Source of the DNA: Nectonema munidae
Taxonomy: Eukaryota > Nematomorpha > Nectonematoida > Nectonematidae
DNA length: 64,000 bases
NCBI GenBank assembly: GCA_030549495.1
Contig: JAUIRK010000292.1
Coordinates: 434,001 to 498,000, forward strand
Direction: 5' to 3'
The translations under genes and the position numbers were made by a program. Below are positions 1 to 12,744 of this stretch, piece by piece (the stretch's first letter is position 1; each line of letters opens with the position of its first letter). The notes beneath the pieces are model-generated. The model ran no database searches and was not told the DNA's origin. It saw nothing but the letters and a program-made list of their open reading frames with translations.

Positions 1-989
1 AAGAGAGAAAGGAAACAAAATAAACCAATAAAGCAATTTTCACTATATTAAAATGAAACTGTCTGTTCTCAGAATAATTTCAAAATAATAAGAGGCATAA
101 AAATGAGATAGTTTATTTGATATTTTCAAGTTTTTATAAGCAGCAAAAGCCAACGTTGAAGTAGCTAACCCTTATAGGGTGATTTCGTAACGCTTGTATT
201 TTTTACATTTTGTAAGGAATCATAGTATACAAAAAATGGTAGTTTAATCACTTTTCATAAAATTATTTAAGTCTAAGAACACAAAAAAACATAAATCATA
301 AAAATCATAGTATACGAGAACAAGAAAATCATTCTGTTTTTTTTGACTATTTCTGTCTACAAATAAAATTCTGACAGCTGTCATAAATAGATCCGGTACA
401 TTTTTAACAACTGAAACATTTTGTTACGATATTATATTTTTATTATAATAATCAACAAATTTTCTTAAAAAAAGATTTAATTAATTATGTACAGTGTTAC
501 TTACAAAATTTAACAATCGAACATTATAAAAATATCTCTGCTCAAATATTAAACAAATAGAGTATTTTTGCTTTTAAACTGAATAGCTAGTCAAAACATT
601 CATTCCCAAATAGTAATTGAAAAAAAATTTCTTGACTTAAAAAAATTAAAGTTTTCAAATGTTACAAAATGTAACAAACGTACTGATAAAGATTAAGTGA
701 TCTTTGTAGAAAAAAAATTTTAACGCGAGTCTGACAATATTCATTGATATAAAATTGTAACGATTGAAAACTATTTTTCTCATTTAAAAACAAACAAATT
801 TTCATTTTTGCAAATGTTTGGTGTATTGATGGAACTAAATTTTTAGCAAAAATCTGTGATTAATTTGAATAGCTGAACTTTGGTATCATGAAAAAAGGTT
901 CTGAAAATATGGAACTTACTCGCTAAAAACTAGTTTCTAATGAGATAAAATAGAATTATTTTTAACTCTAAATACAAATTAGAGAGAAG
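1..989. other. No gene seen; AT-rich intergenic DNA
   Basis: There is no open frame of note and no recognisable repeat end here. A short palindrome around 660-676 (TGTTACAAAATGTAACA) is the only local structure. Confidence 0.5.
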
Positions 990-1200
990 CAGTGGCATAG
1001 CTAGAAAAAAAGTTGATAGGAGGGGGAGGGTACAATTTAAAAACTTAAAAAACTTGAGCAACATTATTTATACTTTCTTGATCCTTTCATTGTAGAAATT
1101 TTCGAAAACTGGTATCGCATGAGGTGCATGGGGGCACCATGATGTACATGGGGAGGGGGGGGGGGACTGTCCCTCATGCTCCAGCCTAGCTACGCCACTT
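990..1200. mobile_element. Short non-autonomous hAT-like element (MITE)
   Basis: The left end reads CAGTGGCATAGCTAG and the reverse complement of the right end reads AAGTGGCGTAGCTAG, 13 of 15 matching. The flanks carry an 8-bp near-duplicate, GAGAGAAG at 982-989 and GAGGGAAG at 1201-1208. Terminal CAGTG/CAAGTG and 8-bp target duplications are hAT hallmarks. About 210 bp, no coding capacity. A related end, CAGTGGCGTAGCCAG in reverse complement, stands at 59490-59504. Confidence 0.7.
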
Positions 1201-1229
1201 GAGGGAAGAGAGCTGAATGAGATAGGAGA

Positions 1230-1297
1230 GCTTGAGTGAAAGAAGAGAGCTTGAATGAAAGAAGAGAGATTGAATGAGAGAAGAGAGCTTGAGTGAT
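1230..1297. repeat. 19-bp tandem repeat
   Basis: At least three adjacent copies of a 19-bp unit of the type AGCTTGAATGAAAGAAGAG with a few substitutions, just right of the hAT MITE. Confidence 0.7.
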
Positions 1298-1299
1298 TG

Positions 1300-1911
1300 A
1301 GTTTTAGCAGAGAAAAACAGAAGACAGAAAGAGAAATAGAATCACTTGGACAGAAGAAGATGAGAAAATCTTGTGGATCATCAACATGTGTTTGTTCAAA
1401 AATACTACAAGGAGACACTGTGATAAACATTGCTTACTTATTGTGTGCATATTGAAACAATGAATTATTATTATTATTATATAGCTCTCACATCGTTTGT
1501 AAAATATTTTTGATAGGAATTTTAGAGCAGCTTGGCATGATGTTTGTTTGACTCGAAAATCTGCATTCTTTCTTTTATTCCCTTATCTTACATTATTATG
1601 TATTCGAATCATCATTACACCCTATAATGCAATCATCACACATGTTTTATAAACAAGTGGCAACTCTTACTTATAGAAAATAATTGCCCCTCGCTCCCCG
1701 GATGTGCCCCTGTTTTGTGGATAAGTAGAATCGCCAAGCAAGATTATCTCTGTTGTGTTATTGTGTTTTTCAAACGTGTTTTGATGCGCTTCAAGCCACT
1801 ACAACTTCGTTCAGCTGTGCACACAGAGACTGTATATGTGACTAGTGTGGTGATTGCAGTATAGATACATGGATATAAATCCTTGCAGGTTGCATTCAAA
1901 GTTTCCAAAAG
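1300..1911. other. Intergenic; one hAT-like terminus at 1683-1712
   Basis: No gene is seen. At 1683-1712 the reverse complement begins CAGGGGCACATCC, nearly the same as the end at 8924 (CAGGGGCGCACATCC). This looks like a hAT terminus facing left; its partner was not found. An (ATT)n stretch lies near 1463-1480. Confidence 0.45.
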
Positions 1912-3600
1912 CTAGTCTGATTTTTCTTTGTTCATCTCCCACCTTGCTCTCCAACGAGTGACTTCCATTTGAAATTGCTCTTTAGTTGCATCAAAATCAT
2001 GTTGATAATGAGTGTATATGTTGTCTATGTGAACTTCCGTTAAATCTGATTGTGAGTTTGGCATCAAGTACTGAGCTTGAAATTCTGGGGGTGGATCCAC
2101 TAAGTTAACATGCATTTCTCCGATCAGATGATCAAGACTGTTCCTATCTGTATCATGCCTAACTGTTCATGGCTTCTTTGGGGTGACATCATATTTTTGT
2201 AGCAATATTCTGTTCTTTAGGGTACAGATCATTCCTAACCTCTTCATCATTTCTCACTCTTTCAAAGATTGATAATCACGCGCTTGCTTCTCTGGATGCT
2301 TCGACAAGATCCTGGCTTGATTTTTGTAGAAAGACTGCCAGACGATGAGTGTATTTGAAGATATACTCAAGTACAACTAGGGTAAGAATGAAATCCCATT
2401 TTGTTGTTGCAGAAGCTAAACAACGAGCTTTGTTATCTCCGTGTTATCCAAGTTCATCAAGAGTGTCAACGATCACATCAAAATCTTTTAATAGGACACT
2501 CAGACTATCAGCTCGGGAGGCCCATCTTGTGTAACTGAGTGGCTTTAACTTTCTGCGATCACCCATCTGTTCTCTCACCTTCTCATTCTGTTAAAGCTGC
2601 TCTAGAAAATGAAGACTTTATTTAGCTGAATACTCAAAGGTTATGGCAATCTCCTTTTCAGTATCCAAAACATTTAGAATAATCTTCACATCACAAGAAT
2701 AGCCAATGCATAAATTGAACACATGTGGTTTGCAATGGAAGTACCTTGCTAGAAGATAGCGTCTTCAAACTCTTGTCTGTACACGAGATACGTGGACCAC
2801 TCATCACTGCTGCACCATCATATCCCTGAGCTCGCATTTCTTCAATCTTGATGTTCAACTCATTTAAAGTTTCAATGAATTTATTTGCCAAGTATTGAGC
2901 AGTTGCACCGCTATCAGCATGAACAAACTTGAGAAACTCTTCTCTCAGAATATGTTTATTGTTCTTATCTTTATGGATGAAATGAACATATGCAGATATT
3001 TGTTCCTTAATTTCAACTTCAGTTGACTCATCATCAATAAATGTGAAACAATCCACGGCATTGCAATCTTGGATGATTGACTCGAGCACTTGTTTGGCCA
3101 TCAGGTCTAAAAGTTTATTCTGAATCTCTCGTTATGTGTATTTAGCATTTCTCTTTGTATATGTTAAGTGGTCATTCAACACCTTGTTACACTTGGCTGT
3201 GTGGTTGACAAATGCAGAAAAGTTGTCCTTGAATGGCCATGCTTTGTTATGCCATCAAGAGTAATACTTCAGTATTCGACGAGATTATATCACAGTTAAG
3301 TGAAATTCTGTTCCTAATTTGCTCATTCAACTGAACCCTAATATTTGTAGTTGCGCTTCTTGATGCTTGATGGTAACACTGCGCCCGAACATCTGCAGAA
3401 CGATGGCTCTCTCAATGTTTGTGTCAAGACATTTGACCAATTTCCAGTACGCTTCAGTTTCTGAGATGTACTGTAACACGTCACTTTCTTGAACCACCCT
3501 GATTGGCATCTTCTTCCTTGCCCGCAGACTACTTTAGGTTTGAATTTGAAGTTTTCTCTATTCCAAGTCCTTTGTAGTTGGAAACACATCAATATAATCT
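1912..3600 (-). pseudogene. hAT transposase remnant, DUF4371/ZMYM1-like
   Basis: On the minus strand the pieces follow the order of a ZMYM1/DUF4371-type hAT transposase. The part near 3500-3330 carries the early VLQYISETEAYWK-like stretch. The part at 3101-2691 has FTFIDDESTEVEIKEQIS followed by a REEFLKFVHADSGATAQ-like block and ending with RAQGYDGAAVMSG, which is typical of this family. Broken frames at 2600-2300 keep the TLDELGYHGD-like and TKWDFILTLVVLEYIF-like segments. The last piece, 2115-1912, begins MHVNLVDPPPEFQAQYLMP, the C-terminal third. The frame is interrupted by several stops and frameshifts, so it is an old dead DNA transposon. Clear termini were not found. Confidence 0.85.
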
Positions 3601-4086
3601 GTAGCTAGGTGCGCAAATCCAGTCAGCTAGGGAGATAAAGACTACATCCAATGAGTAGTGAGCTATACTGTATAGATGATTTTGTTCTCTTGTTGAGCTT
3701 GAAGGGTGATTTACAAACTTTCTAAAAATTTTCGGCGTAGCTCTCTCTATAATTTTTTAATAGCTGGGGGTCTCATTTAAAAAGATAATACAACAAACTA
3801 CTGTACTAAAAAATGACAATTGTTTATTTAAAATTTGTCTGAATAATCAAATCAATAAGTAAAACGGATGGATGCATCTGCTTCATCTAAACTAGTTTTG
3901 CGAATGCAACTTCAATATCATTGCTCGCTTCCCATCTGTTGCGGGATTTGGTTTAAATGGCAAGTAGCATGGAAGGCGCTTGCTCACACTCATGTGTAGT
4001 CGCAAATCGAAACAACTTTCAGAGCAATCTTTGCAATATCAGCATATGACTGTCACATTTCAATCGAAAAATCGCTATGAGACATT

Positions 4087-4740
4087 TCACAAAAAAAACA
4101 TGTTTTTCACCTCCTCAATCATTAAACTGTTCTTGAATAAGTCTTCTGAGGCGAGATTACTAATCGAGATTATAAACGTCGTTTTGATAAATTGATAGTA
4201 TTTTTCAAATGTTTGTAGATTAGAAAAATAAGGAGAAATTTCTTGATTAAGATATGCTACATGATGTTTTATGGCCTCCAGCACATCTTTACTGATCAAA
4301 ATCTTATTTTCATCAACCAATATGTTCTAAAATTGAGTAAAATTTTTCTTGTCTAAAAATGTGATAATTCCAACTTCATTTCAAAATCTGTCAATTTTTT
4401 ATGACAATGGAGTACTTGACCCAAGGTTAAAATGGAATTCCTAGATTCACATATGTTCACTAAAAATGATAGAAATATACGAAAATCGACATCAGAAAAG
4501 TCTAAATGCATGTCTAGTTTGCCTTGCATAAATTGCTCCATTTCTTTCCATAGTATCGCGTCGAAAGTTTTCGTTTGGAAAGCCACCTCACGTTTGGACA
4601 GGGTTTCGGAGCCGGAGCCAGAGGATTTGTCTACATGAAGCCGGATCTGAACATATAGGAATATGGCTCCTATGTCTTGCTCCAAGCAACTTAAATACAT
4701 AGTTGTTTCGGAAGGATATATAGTCAAAACTGTCGAAACC
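4087..4740 (-). pseudogene. hAT transposase remnant, SCAND3/ZBED5-like
   Basis: Two minus-strand frames (4727-4353, then 4320-4087) read as the middle to C-terminal part of a SCAND3/ZBED5-type hAT transposase. The first has KLDMHLDFSDVDFRIFLSFL, at the place where relatives have a D-x-x-x-LA-x-LADIF block; the second has HHVAYLNQEISPYFSNL, matching the usual E-x-x-x-YFP region. N-terminal BED finger and C-terminal dimerisation parts are missing. A purine-rich segment near 4608-4625 (GGAGCCGGAGCCAGA) recurs near 6138, so the two spots may share an element. Assignment rests on motif order only. Confidence 0.65.
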
Positions 4741-6529
4741 GAATTTCAAGAAAAATTGCAATTTTTTTGCTAAAAATAAAATATATCGAGTTGCTAAGTA
4801 TCGATTCCATTTTCAAAAATATCTGAACTATTTCTATTTTTCCTATAATTTATTCAAATTGTAATCTATTCAAAATGATATAAGTAAAAAAAGCATACGA
4901 ATATTGTAAAAATAAAAGTTTTACCATCACAATTTATTATTGTGATGGTTTAATTTTTTTTTGATTATTTTATCTTTCAATTTATTATTAATTATAAATT
5001 ATTTACCGACGAGTGTACAGGTAAGTTGATAGTGTATCATATGCGTCTTTTCATTGACCAAGTCATAATACACTCCAATGCCTAGGTGTAAGCAAACTGC
5101 CATCGACAAAAATCAAATGAAAATTTCTAGTTTCTGATCCAACTCTTCAATGAATTAGTCCATATCCGTCTACTTATTGAAAAGTGTAAAATTATTGTAT
5201 TCGATGTATGTATGATACCTAATAAAAATTTTAAAATATTTAAATTTCTAAAAAAAAATATATTTTTTATTACTTTTCAATTTTTATATGTTTGAAAATA
5301 GGGATTTTGAAATAGGAATATATTAAACTTTAATTAGTAGACATAAGTATATAAATAACTAAAATGAATGTATGGTGCGAGTGTTGACGTCATTTACATG
5401 AAATGGACACATTTTCTTGTAGAACATATACAACAGATGTTGAGAGATTGCTAGGGAAAATTTTCAGTTTTAGGAAACTTTCTTAGAACCTATAGTAATT
5501 CTAGTCGTAGTTTTCACTACTTCTCTCTATATATTTCATATGCAAAAACTAACATACACCACAACACATTGTATTACATTTGATACATACCCTAATAATT
5601 GTCAACATATATTACGTAGATATGTATATTATTAGATCTTTTTTCTGCATCTGTAATATTTCAGTATAGTTTTGTTATAATACGTTAATTGAAATAAATG
5701 TACATCAATATTATATATCTTGAAATAAGAAGTAAATATACTCAAGCCCGAAAGGGAAGCTTTCTTAGAAAGCGGGACTAGGTTCTTCCTTTATCGAAAG
5801 GCTTGAATGATTTCAGTTATCCAGTATCTATATTTAAGATGGTTTACTCTGTCAATGTGTATAGAATATAGTAATATTCTGCATATGTTCCTTCTTTTAT
5901 GAACATTACGCCTGCACAAATTTTTCTCATTTTCTTTTCCATTTCTCAATATAAAAATTAAAAAAAATTAAAGTGTAGATAATCTTTATCAATTGTAAAC
6001 ATATAATAAAACAGTTAGGTAGTTATATAATCTACTTTTTATAGATACTATATACGTGGTATTGCTACAATCATTTTTTATTAATGATTAAAGAAGTTGA
6101 AGGAGGCCGAGCCCGAGACTATTAACTATTTGTGCTTCGGAGCCGGAGCCAGACAATTTTTTTCTGGCCCCAAAACCCTACGTTTGAGTACAGCAAGAGT
6201 TTTCGAATCATTTTCTTTCCATAACTCTGAAAATAAACAAGAGTTGAAGACATTTGCTTCAATTAATTACTCTGTTTTAATGACTTCGTTGAGAACACTT
6301 TTTTCATTATTAAGGCTTGGCGATGAATAATGCACTGGGTATCAATTACATCTGGAGATTTTTGCTCAGAGCATAAAAATTAGAACAAGAAATTGCTAAA
6401 GCCCAGATCAGTACACACTCCAAATAACATTTGCTGTAAAAAATTGTCCACCATCTGAAATATTTCTCTTCCATTGGTTCTACTGCTAAGAGTTTTGTAA
6501 GACTCTAATATGTCGCGCAAACGATCCAT
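4741..6529. other. Intergenic; contains a 65-nt self-complementary segment
   Basis: No supported gene. A frame at 6097-6330 (+) shows no family resemblance. At 5742-5806 a relatively GC-rich segment could fold: TCAAGCC pairs with GGCTTGA, GCTTTC with GAAAGC around a TTA loop, and AAGGGAAG partly with CTTCCTTT. No tRNA, hammerhead or other core I know fits. Confidence 0.4.
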
Positions 6530-6596
6530 TCAGTGACCCCTTCTCGGTCCCCATGGAACTGCTTCGCGATTGCGGACTCCAGTTTGAAAACCACTG
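6530..6596. mobile_element. hAT terminus
   Basis: The reverse complement from 6596 begins CAGTGGTTTTCAAAC, a canonical hAT end also related to the end at 34883 (CAGTGGTTTCCAAC). The element it belonged to lies to the left, probably including the minus-strand hAT coding remnant at 4087-4740, but no matching left end was found. Confidence 0.55.
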
Positions 6597-6904
6597 AGCT
6601 ATAAGGTAGTAATGCAATCAGAATTACAAACAACGTAATTTGACTTCCTACAATGCAAGTGGGGTTCGTGAGAAATTTTTCAGGGGTACGCGAACTTTTA
6701 AAACTTACAAAAAAATTAAATTAAAAAATTGATTAAAAAGGTTATTTTAAAAAATTAGTTCAGATTTTTTGTTTAACTAAATTTTAAAATGGTTGCACGC
6801 ATTTATTTTTTTATTATCAAACATTGATTTCATTGGTAAAAATATTTTCTAAGATCTTAAAGATGAATTAATTTTTTAGATTTTTTGATGCATTTGATCT
6901 TTTT

Positions 6905-8590
6905 ATGATTTTTAGGTTATTTTTAGATTTTTTTAAATTGTTTATGAATTCAATACCGAAAAAAAGACAATATGATGAGAGCTACATTCAATTTGGCTTT
7001 ACCCTTCTCAATAAAAATAGCATAGATTTCCCTCAGTGTGTAATATGTGACAAAGTTTTATCAGTAGAGTGCATGAAGCCTGCTTTTTTGAAACGCCATT
7101 TAAATAGTTGCCAACAAAAAATAGTTCAAACAAAAAGAAAGGGTTTTAAAAAACACGTTTTCATTCTTCACGACCTCTTATTCAGTTTAATGAAGCCGGC
7201 TTACGTGCATCTTACACGGTATCATTAAGAATCGCACAAGAAGGAAAGCCCCATAATACTGCCGAGAAATTGATAGTTCCTTGTTGTAAAGACATAATAA
7301 GTTGTCTCATTGGAAGTGACTCTGCTCAGACGATTTCATCAATACCTCTTTCAAATGAATAAGTTCATCGACGAATAGCAGATATGTCTGATGATGTCAA
7401 GCAACAGGTAATTACAGAAATAAAAGATTCTGCTTTCGGAAATTTTGCAATTCAACTTGATGAGTCGACGGATACTGCTTCATGTGCTCAACTTCTTGTA
7501 TTTGTGAGATATATCAAAGATCAAGATTTAAGGAAAATTTTTTGTTTTCTCAAACATTGAAATCAACAACGAAAGGTGAAGATATTTTCAACCAAGTTTC
7601 ATTGTTTTTTCAGAAAGAAGGATTAAGTTGGGGAAATGTATGTGCAATAACAACCGACGGAGCGCCAGCAATGCTTGGCCATCGTTCAGGTTTTCGAGGT
7701 AACTTATGAAATAAAAACATCTTCATTTCATGTTGCATCGATATTCATTGGCATCAAAAACTCTCCCATTTGATTTAAAATCAGTGCTTGACGATGTTGT
7801 ACACATGGTGAACTCAAACAAATCTAGCGCCTTAAATACAAGACTTTTAGCAAGGGTTGAATCACTGAAAAAAGAACTTACTGAATTCTTCATGCGAGAT
7901 AACAAGTTGAAGTCAATGGAATTTGCAAGAAAACTATCAGACAACCAATGGCTTCAAAAGCTGGCCTCTTTAACTGATATTTTTCACGTTTAAATTCATT
8001 TAAGCTGTCACTTCAAGGTAGGTTTATAACTGTGATTGATTTCATGGACAAACTTTAACTTTGGGAAGAAAGGATTGAAAATAGAAATTTTACTATGTTT
8101 AAACATCTTAGCGAAATGCCTGATAAAAGAGAAACTAGAAATTCTGAAGCTTATTTAATCCCATTTAGCAGCTTTACAGATTGAGCTTCATGCTTTTTTT
8201 TCCAGAACTAAATGAGATTGAATCGAAATTGATTAGAAATCCTTTTAGCATGTATGTTAATCTTCTCTTAGATATGCAAGAAGAATTTTTAGAGTTGGTA
8301 AACGACTCTACTGCAAAAGATGCATTTGAAACACATTCTCTCAAAACTTTTTGGTCTAAGATGTGTGATATCCCTTATATCTAAAGTAGTTTTGAAATTA
8401 TTGCTAATGTTTTCAAGTACTTACTTGTGTGAGCAAGGTTTTTCTGCGCTTTTAAATATCAAGAACACATAGATCAAGATTAAATGTGGAGCATGGCTTT
8501 CGACTTTGTTTATCCAAAAATGTACCAAGGATAGAACATATTATTTCTGAAAATCGCACATCCTTCACACTGATTGTTAATGTTGAAAAA
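6905..8590 (+). pseudogene. hAT transposase remnant with BED zinc finger (ZBED5/SCAND3-like)
   Basis: Pieces run in the order of a ZBED5/SCAND3-type hAT transposase. Near 6945-7130: a BED-type finger (YIQFGFT, then CVICDKVLS, MKPAFLKRHL). Near 7440-7560: FAIQLDESTDTASCAQLLVF, the conserved catalytic block. At 7570-7700: TTKGEDIFNQVSLFF, then TTDGAPAMLGHRSGF. At 7780-8030: NSNKSSALNTRLLARV, then LTDIF and LSLQG. Near 8280-8390: QEEFLELVNDSTAKDAF. At 8400-8490: YLCEQGFSALLNIK, the hAT C-terminal dimerisation motif. Several frame breaks make it non-functional. The likely right terminus is at 8924. Confidence 0.88.
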
Positions 8591-8875
8591 TCAAAAACTA
8601 CAATTTTCCCTTTGTGTTTTCAAGTTATATATTTTTATTTTTTATTAGTTTTTGAATAAAGTCGTTTGATTGTTTTACATTCGAAAATATTTCACTGAAA
8701 GCTTTACACTAAAAATCATCATATTTTCGATATCTGGATTTTTGGGGTTTGTATGAATAAATTTTAAGCCAAAAGGTACCGAGAAAAAAAGTTAGAGAAC
8801 TTCTTAAGTATAATGTCGGGTAATAATGATGGTGTGTTCATTAGACAAAAATCCTTTTATAATTTTCAAAAATTA

Positions 8876-8924
8876 TAACAAAAAGTACCCCTCTCCCCTC
8901 AAATTTTGAGGATGTGCGCCCCTG
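8876..8924. mobile_element. hAT right terminus
   Basis: The reverse complement from 8924 begins CAGGGGCGCACATCC, a hAT-type end pointing left toward the transposase remnant at 6905-8590. The same end family occurs at 1712. Confidence 0.5.
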
Positions 8925-9354
8925 TCTCGAGCTTCTGTTTTATTTGGCGGTTTTTTATTTTCTGAGTAATTAGAGTTCCCGTCTAAGGATGGATGTGGGT
9001 CAGATTGTTGGTTGATTACTTCCAGTTTCCCCCATTGCTTCCTCCAGTTATCTTGATTGCTTTTATCTGGATTCGTGACAGCCTCATCTTCAATTGAAAA
9101 TTTTAAAAATATAGTTGCAAACTATGATTACCAATATCATATTTCAAATATCATCTTTATTAGTTTTAAAAAACAAAGCATTTAGTCGTCTATTCTTCAT
9201 GAAAGTTAGAATTGATTGCATGATTTGGCGTACCTTTTTGGATCCCGTTCTCTTTGTTATGAACGTCCTATTTTGGCACTGAAAATAAAACGAGGCAATG
9301 AGCATACGTACATAAGGAATATTGGAACAATATTAATACTATAATTAAATACCC
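8925..9354. other. No gene seen
   Basis: AT-rich intergenic sequence without a supported frame, repeat end or RNA gene. Confidence 0.4.
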
Positions 9355-9570
9355 TAAGATGCAAAAAGCAGCTGAGCCATTTTTACTTTCTTTTCCAACT
9401 TCTTATATAGTTGAAACAGCGGGTTTAGTCACGCTAAGGCAATTTTAACTAAACAAAGAAAGGAACTCAACTTGGAGAAAATTGGTGATTTACGATTAAA
9501 GCTGACTAATTTTGAACCAAATATGTCATTGATTAATACTCACCAAATACATCCAGAGTCGTTGAGTTTG
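9355..9570 (+). pseudogene. C-terminal hAT transposase fragment
   Basis: The frame reads EPFLLSFPTSYIVETAGLV, then LNKERN and an LNQICH-like stretch. This lines up with the C-terminal block P-x-x-x-x-FPTSYLVE-x-GFS... LTKQRN... of ZBED/FAM200-type hAT transposases. It has stops and frame changes; nothing of the rest of the gene remains nearby. It ends where a piggyBac remnant begins. Confidence 0.65.
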
Positions 9571-9749
9571 TATGATAACATATTTTTCAAAAGTTTCTCT
9601 TGTTAACTATTTTAATGAAAACTGAATTTTTATTTAATGCATTTTATTTTTGTCATTAAACGAATAATACAAAAGAATTTTATTGTATAATATGCATAAC
9701 CAAATATTTTTTGAGGGGTCGAAACTTGGAATAATGTTTTGGCTTTTAT

Positions 9750-10530
9750 CAGATTCTAAAAATGGTTATGTAATAAATGGTTTTTGATACACCGGCAAGA
9801 TAATAGATCTAAGTCTTTTGGAGAGCATGTTGTCATGACATTTATGACACCTTTCTTGAATATGGGACTAAACATAACAACAGACAACTTTTACACTAGT
9901 TTGCCTCTTGCTTTAGAGCTGAAAAAGTTTAAAACATCTCTTGCTACAATGATCTCATAGAAGAGAAATACGGAAGAATTGGTTAAACTTATTAGAGTCT
10001 GCAACAATTTATAACGAGTACACAATAATAGATGCTTATAAAGCAAAGACAAACAAAGTTGTTTATCTCTTATCTTCTTTACATAATGATTTTACTTTGA
10101 AAGAAGAAAAACGCTTGTTATATTTGATTACAATTTTACCAAAGGAGGAGTGGATACAAGTGATCAAATGATAAAGTTTTATACAACAAGACCTTCATGG
10201 ACCATGGCAGTGTTTTTTGACATTCTTGATATGTGTGGTCTAGACTCTTTTCTCTTATCTAAAGAAGCAGGTATTATTAACTATGCAAGAAGAGAGTTTT
10301 GTGGTATTTGGCAGAGAATCTTACAATTGAATGTAGAAGTAAAAAAAGTGTAACTTATCTTAGCGCTTACAAGATTCAGAAGCGCGTTCCTTCACAAAGA
10401 AAAGGTTGCTTTTTCTGCAAAAAAATAAAAACAAAACTAAATGTAGCAAGTGTGTGAATTTAATATGTGGAACTTGTTCTAAAAATATATGTTCTAATCT
10501 AACTGTTATATTTTATTTCTTTAGTTTATA
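9750..10530 (+). pseudogene. piggyBac transposase remnant (C-terminal half)
   Basis: Reading across frames, 9810-9950 gives MTPFLNMGLNITTDNFYTSL, the second catalytic aspartate region of piggyBac transposases (usually TDNFFTS). At 10140-10350 comes GVDTSDQMIKFYTTRPSW, the third aspartate (GGVD) followed by the conserved W region. At 10400-10500 cysteine pairs (CFFCKK, then CSKC-like in a shifted frame) mark the C-terminal zinc-binding finger. The N-terminal half with the first aspartate is missing. Frames are broken repeatedly, so this is an old copy. It is not the same subfamily as the intact piggyBac at 20226. Confidence 0.82.
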
Positions 10531-11161
10531 TTATTTAAAATTAGTTTCAGTGAACTAAAGTGTGAAAGGAAAACCATGTTAACAGGCTCTTTATCCATAA
10601 CGAATGCATATTTATAAGGCAAATCATTAAATTTTTTAAGACTTAGCATTTTATACATAAAAATAAGTAATTATATTAAAAAAAAAATATATTAGTGTCA
10701 ATTGACCCTTTTGGTCGTTAAAGGTATAAGAATTTTCTGGTCGTTGTAGAGTTAAAAGAATTAAATTTAAAACATCCGTCCGATCAATGGTGCCTGTTAA
10801 TTGATTCTTTTATAAAAAGTCTCAAGAGTTTGTTTTACTTCTCAACAACATATCATTCTATCCCTCTTGGTTAAATATAAAAGAATGCGACATAAGAGTA
10901 ACATTTTTGCTAGACAAAATCAAATATAATGAGTATAGATGGAACATGTACGCTAACTTCATGATGTTCAGAAACCTATTAGAAGGATTCTTGTCCGGAT
11001 AATAATTTGTTTGTAGCAAAAAATGAATGGCCAGAAAAGTAATCTTTTCAGGCTAATGTCTCAAAAATCTAAAGTACTCTTCTCTTGTCTGTAGTAGAAA
11101 ATTTCTCTATCCTCTTCACCTCACAGGTATCGTAACCTCATATTAACAATTTATGTAAAAG
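10531..11161. other. No gene seen
   Basis: AT-rich DNA with no supported frame or repeat. Confidence 0.4.
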
Positions 11162-11316
11162 CGTGAGTAAGGTTGGTTAGATGCTGGGTTTTGATAACTC
11201 AAGGTCTTGTGTTCGATCAGGCATCAAGCCTACATTACTCATAATTCGATATAAGCGACGCAATTGTGCCTTCTCGATGAAAACAGCCCACAGTACCTTT
11301 ACCTTTATGCAAAAGC
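11162..11316 (+). mobile_element. tRNA-derived SINE, copy 1
   Basis: The head is tRNA-like: GTGAGTAAGGTTGGTTAGATG with an A-box-like segment, then a B-box-like GTGTTCGATCAGG. The body includes GCAATTGTGCCTTCTCGATG and the tail is CAGTACCTTTACCTTTATG. The same sequence is found inverted at 18142-18291, and a diverged partial copy lies at 59700-59790. Copies 1 and 2 align along the whole length with scattered differences. Confidence 0.85.
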
Positions 11317-12744
11317 AGGTAGAAACAATAAGCATTAAAATTTATTTAAAAAATGTTATCCCGTCGTTAATTTTTTTGTAGAAAATTTTTTTTATAAATA
11401 TTGAATACATAAAAATAACGTCAATTTTAGAATTAGCACATCAAACATCATAAAAAACACAAAAATTTATAATGAAACAAAATATTCGTTGAAATTCCAG
11501 TGTTATGATTCATTTCGAACCTCTAAGTTCGTTGCTTGATCTTTGCATGGTATCATCATAATTCTTGTGTAACTTCACATTAGACATTTTTCCATCTCTA
11601 ACTTTAGTTTACTTCTTAGAAATTTGGCATTTTTCTGAAATATTTTATTCTCATCGCATAACAATAGTAAATTCTCTCCTTTTGTCGTCGTCGTCGTCGT
11701 CTTTATCAGCACCCATTTATTGGGCATTTGCTTCACTTTGAGATATGACTGACTCTTCATTGATTCCTGTCATTTGCCAGTGTTATCGAGTGTAAGACAT
11801 AGCATAAAGTGTCTATGGCAAAATCACCGAAAGAGGCGCCAGCTCTAAAAGTACCAGAGCTCCGTCAGCATCACACTGCTCAGTGCAGTATGAAGGTCTA
11901 TAAAAATAAACATTAATACAAAGTCATAACCATATTAATTTCGATGCCTCTTTGGACTCCTTGTTTCACTATATGTTATTGGCATATTAATCTAGATAAC
12001 CTGTATACTACAACATTTCATCCACAGCGTTACTTCCTTTTTTATCTAAAAAATCTAACTATGACTCCTAAATTTTATTAGGATACCAACTTCGACTTCC
12101 ATCCTTTTGAAATATCGGACTCGGCAAACGTCGTTATGCAACGCGCTTACCTATCTATATAAATAGTTATCAAAGGCACTTCTCATTCTTAACGTTTTAG
12201 CGCATGGTTATTCAAACTGCTTGAATTTTTTTCGAACATTGCTAATGATTTGGTGTGAACCCTTGATTAAAACATTTGTTTTCAAGCAAGAAATCTATTC
12301 TAAAAAAGTTGCTCATCTTTTTTTTATATCTTAAAGCATTTTTAATGAAAATTTAAATGCAGTATTTAATGGTTTCTAAAAAGTTTTTGTTAACACGGTT
12401 TTTTTCTTTAATTATTTTAAAGGTTTAATTTTTTCAGTTTCCTCACCTTGTTAAACTTTTTCAATAAACTTAATATTGATAATTTGTTATTTCGATGAAT
12501 GAAAACGCACCATACCCCTAAAATCATCTTAATTTTCCTTTTTTTCTATTTTTGATTGGTTAATAAATATTATTTTTTATGCTTAATTTTAAAAGTGGCT
12601 ACATAAAATTATATTTTATGTATCATCAAAATATACATTTATCGAAAAAAGATTGACATTTTAAATAATGTAATTAAACAAAATGCCAACTTTTGCGTCC
12701 TTGGATTATATTTTACTGTAATATAATTTTATTGATTTAGCATA
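11317..12744. other. Intergenic region upstream of ANAPC4
   Basis: No gene is supported. A (TCG)n run of six units lies at about 11684-11702. The sequence next to the ANAPC4 start is AT-rich, with a possible acceptor-like TTGATTTAG just before the start codon, so a non-coding first exon upstream is possible but not shown. Confidence 0.4.

Noticed and set aside
1205-1300. Considered as a CRISPR-like array
   Set aside because: The 19-bp units are adjacent without spacers and the DNA is eukaryotic; it is a simple tandem repeat.
6097-6330. 77-codon plus-strand frame as a gene
   Set aside because: No family resemblance; the first part overlaps a purine-rich GGAGCCGGAGCC repeat also seen near 4608.
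11162-11240. Possible tRNA gene
   Set aside because: A and B boxes are present but the acceptor and anticodon stems do not form, and the sequence recurs as a SINE at 18142-18291.
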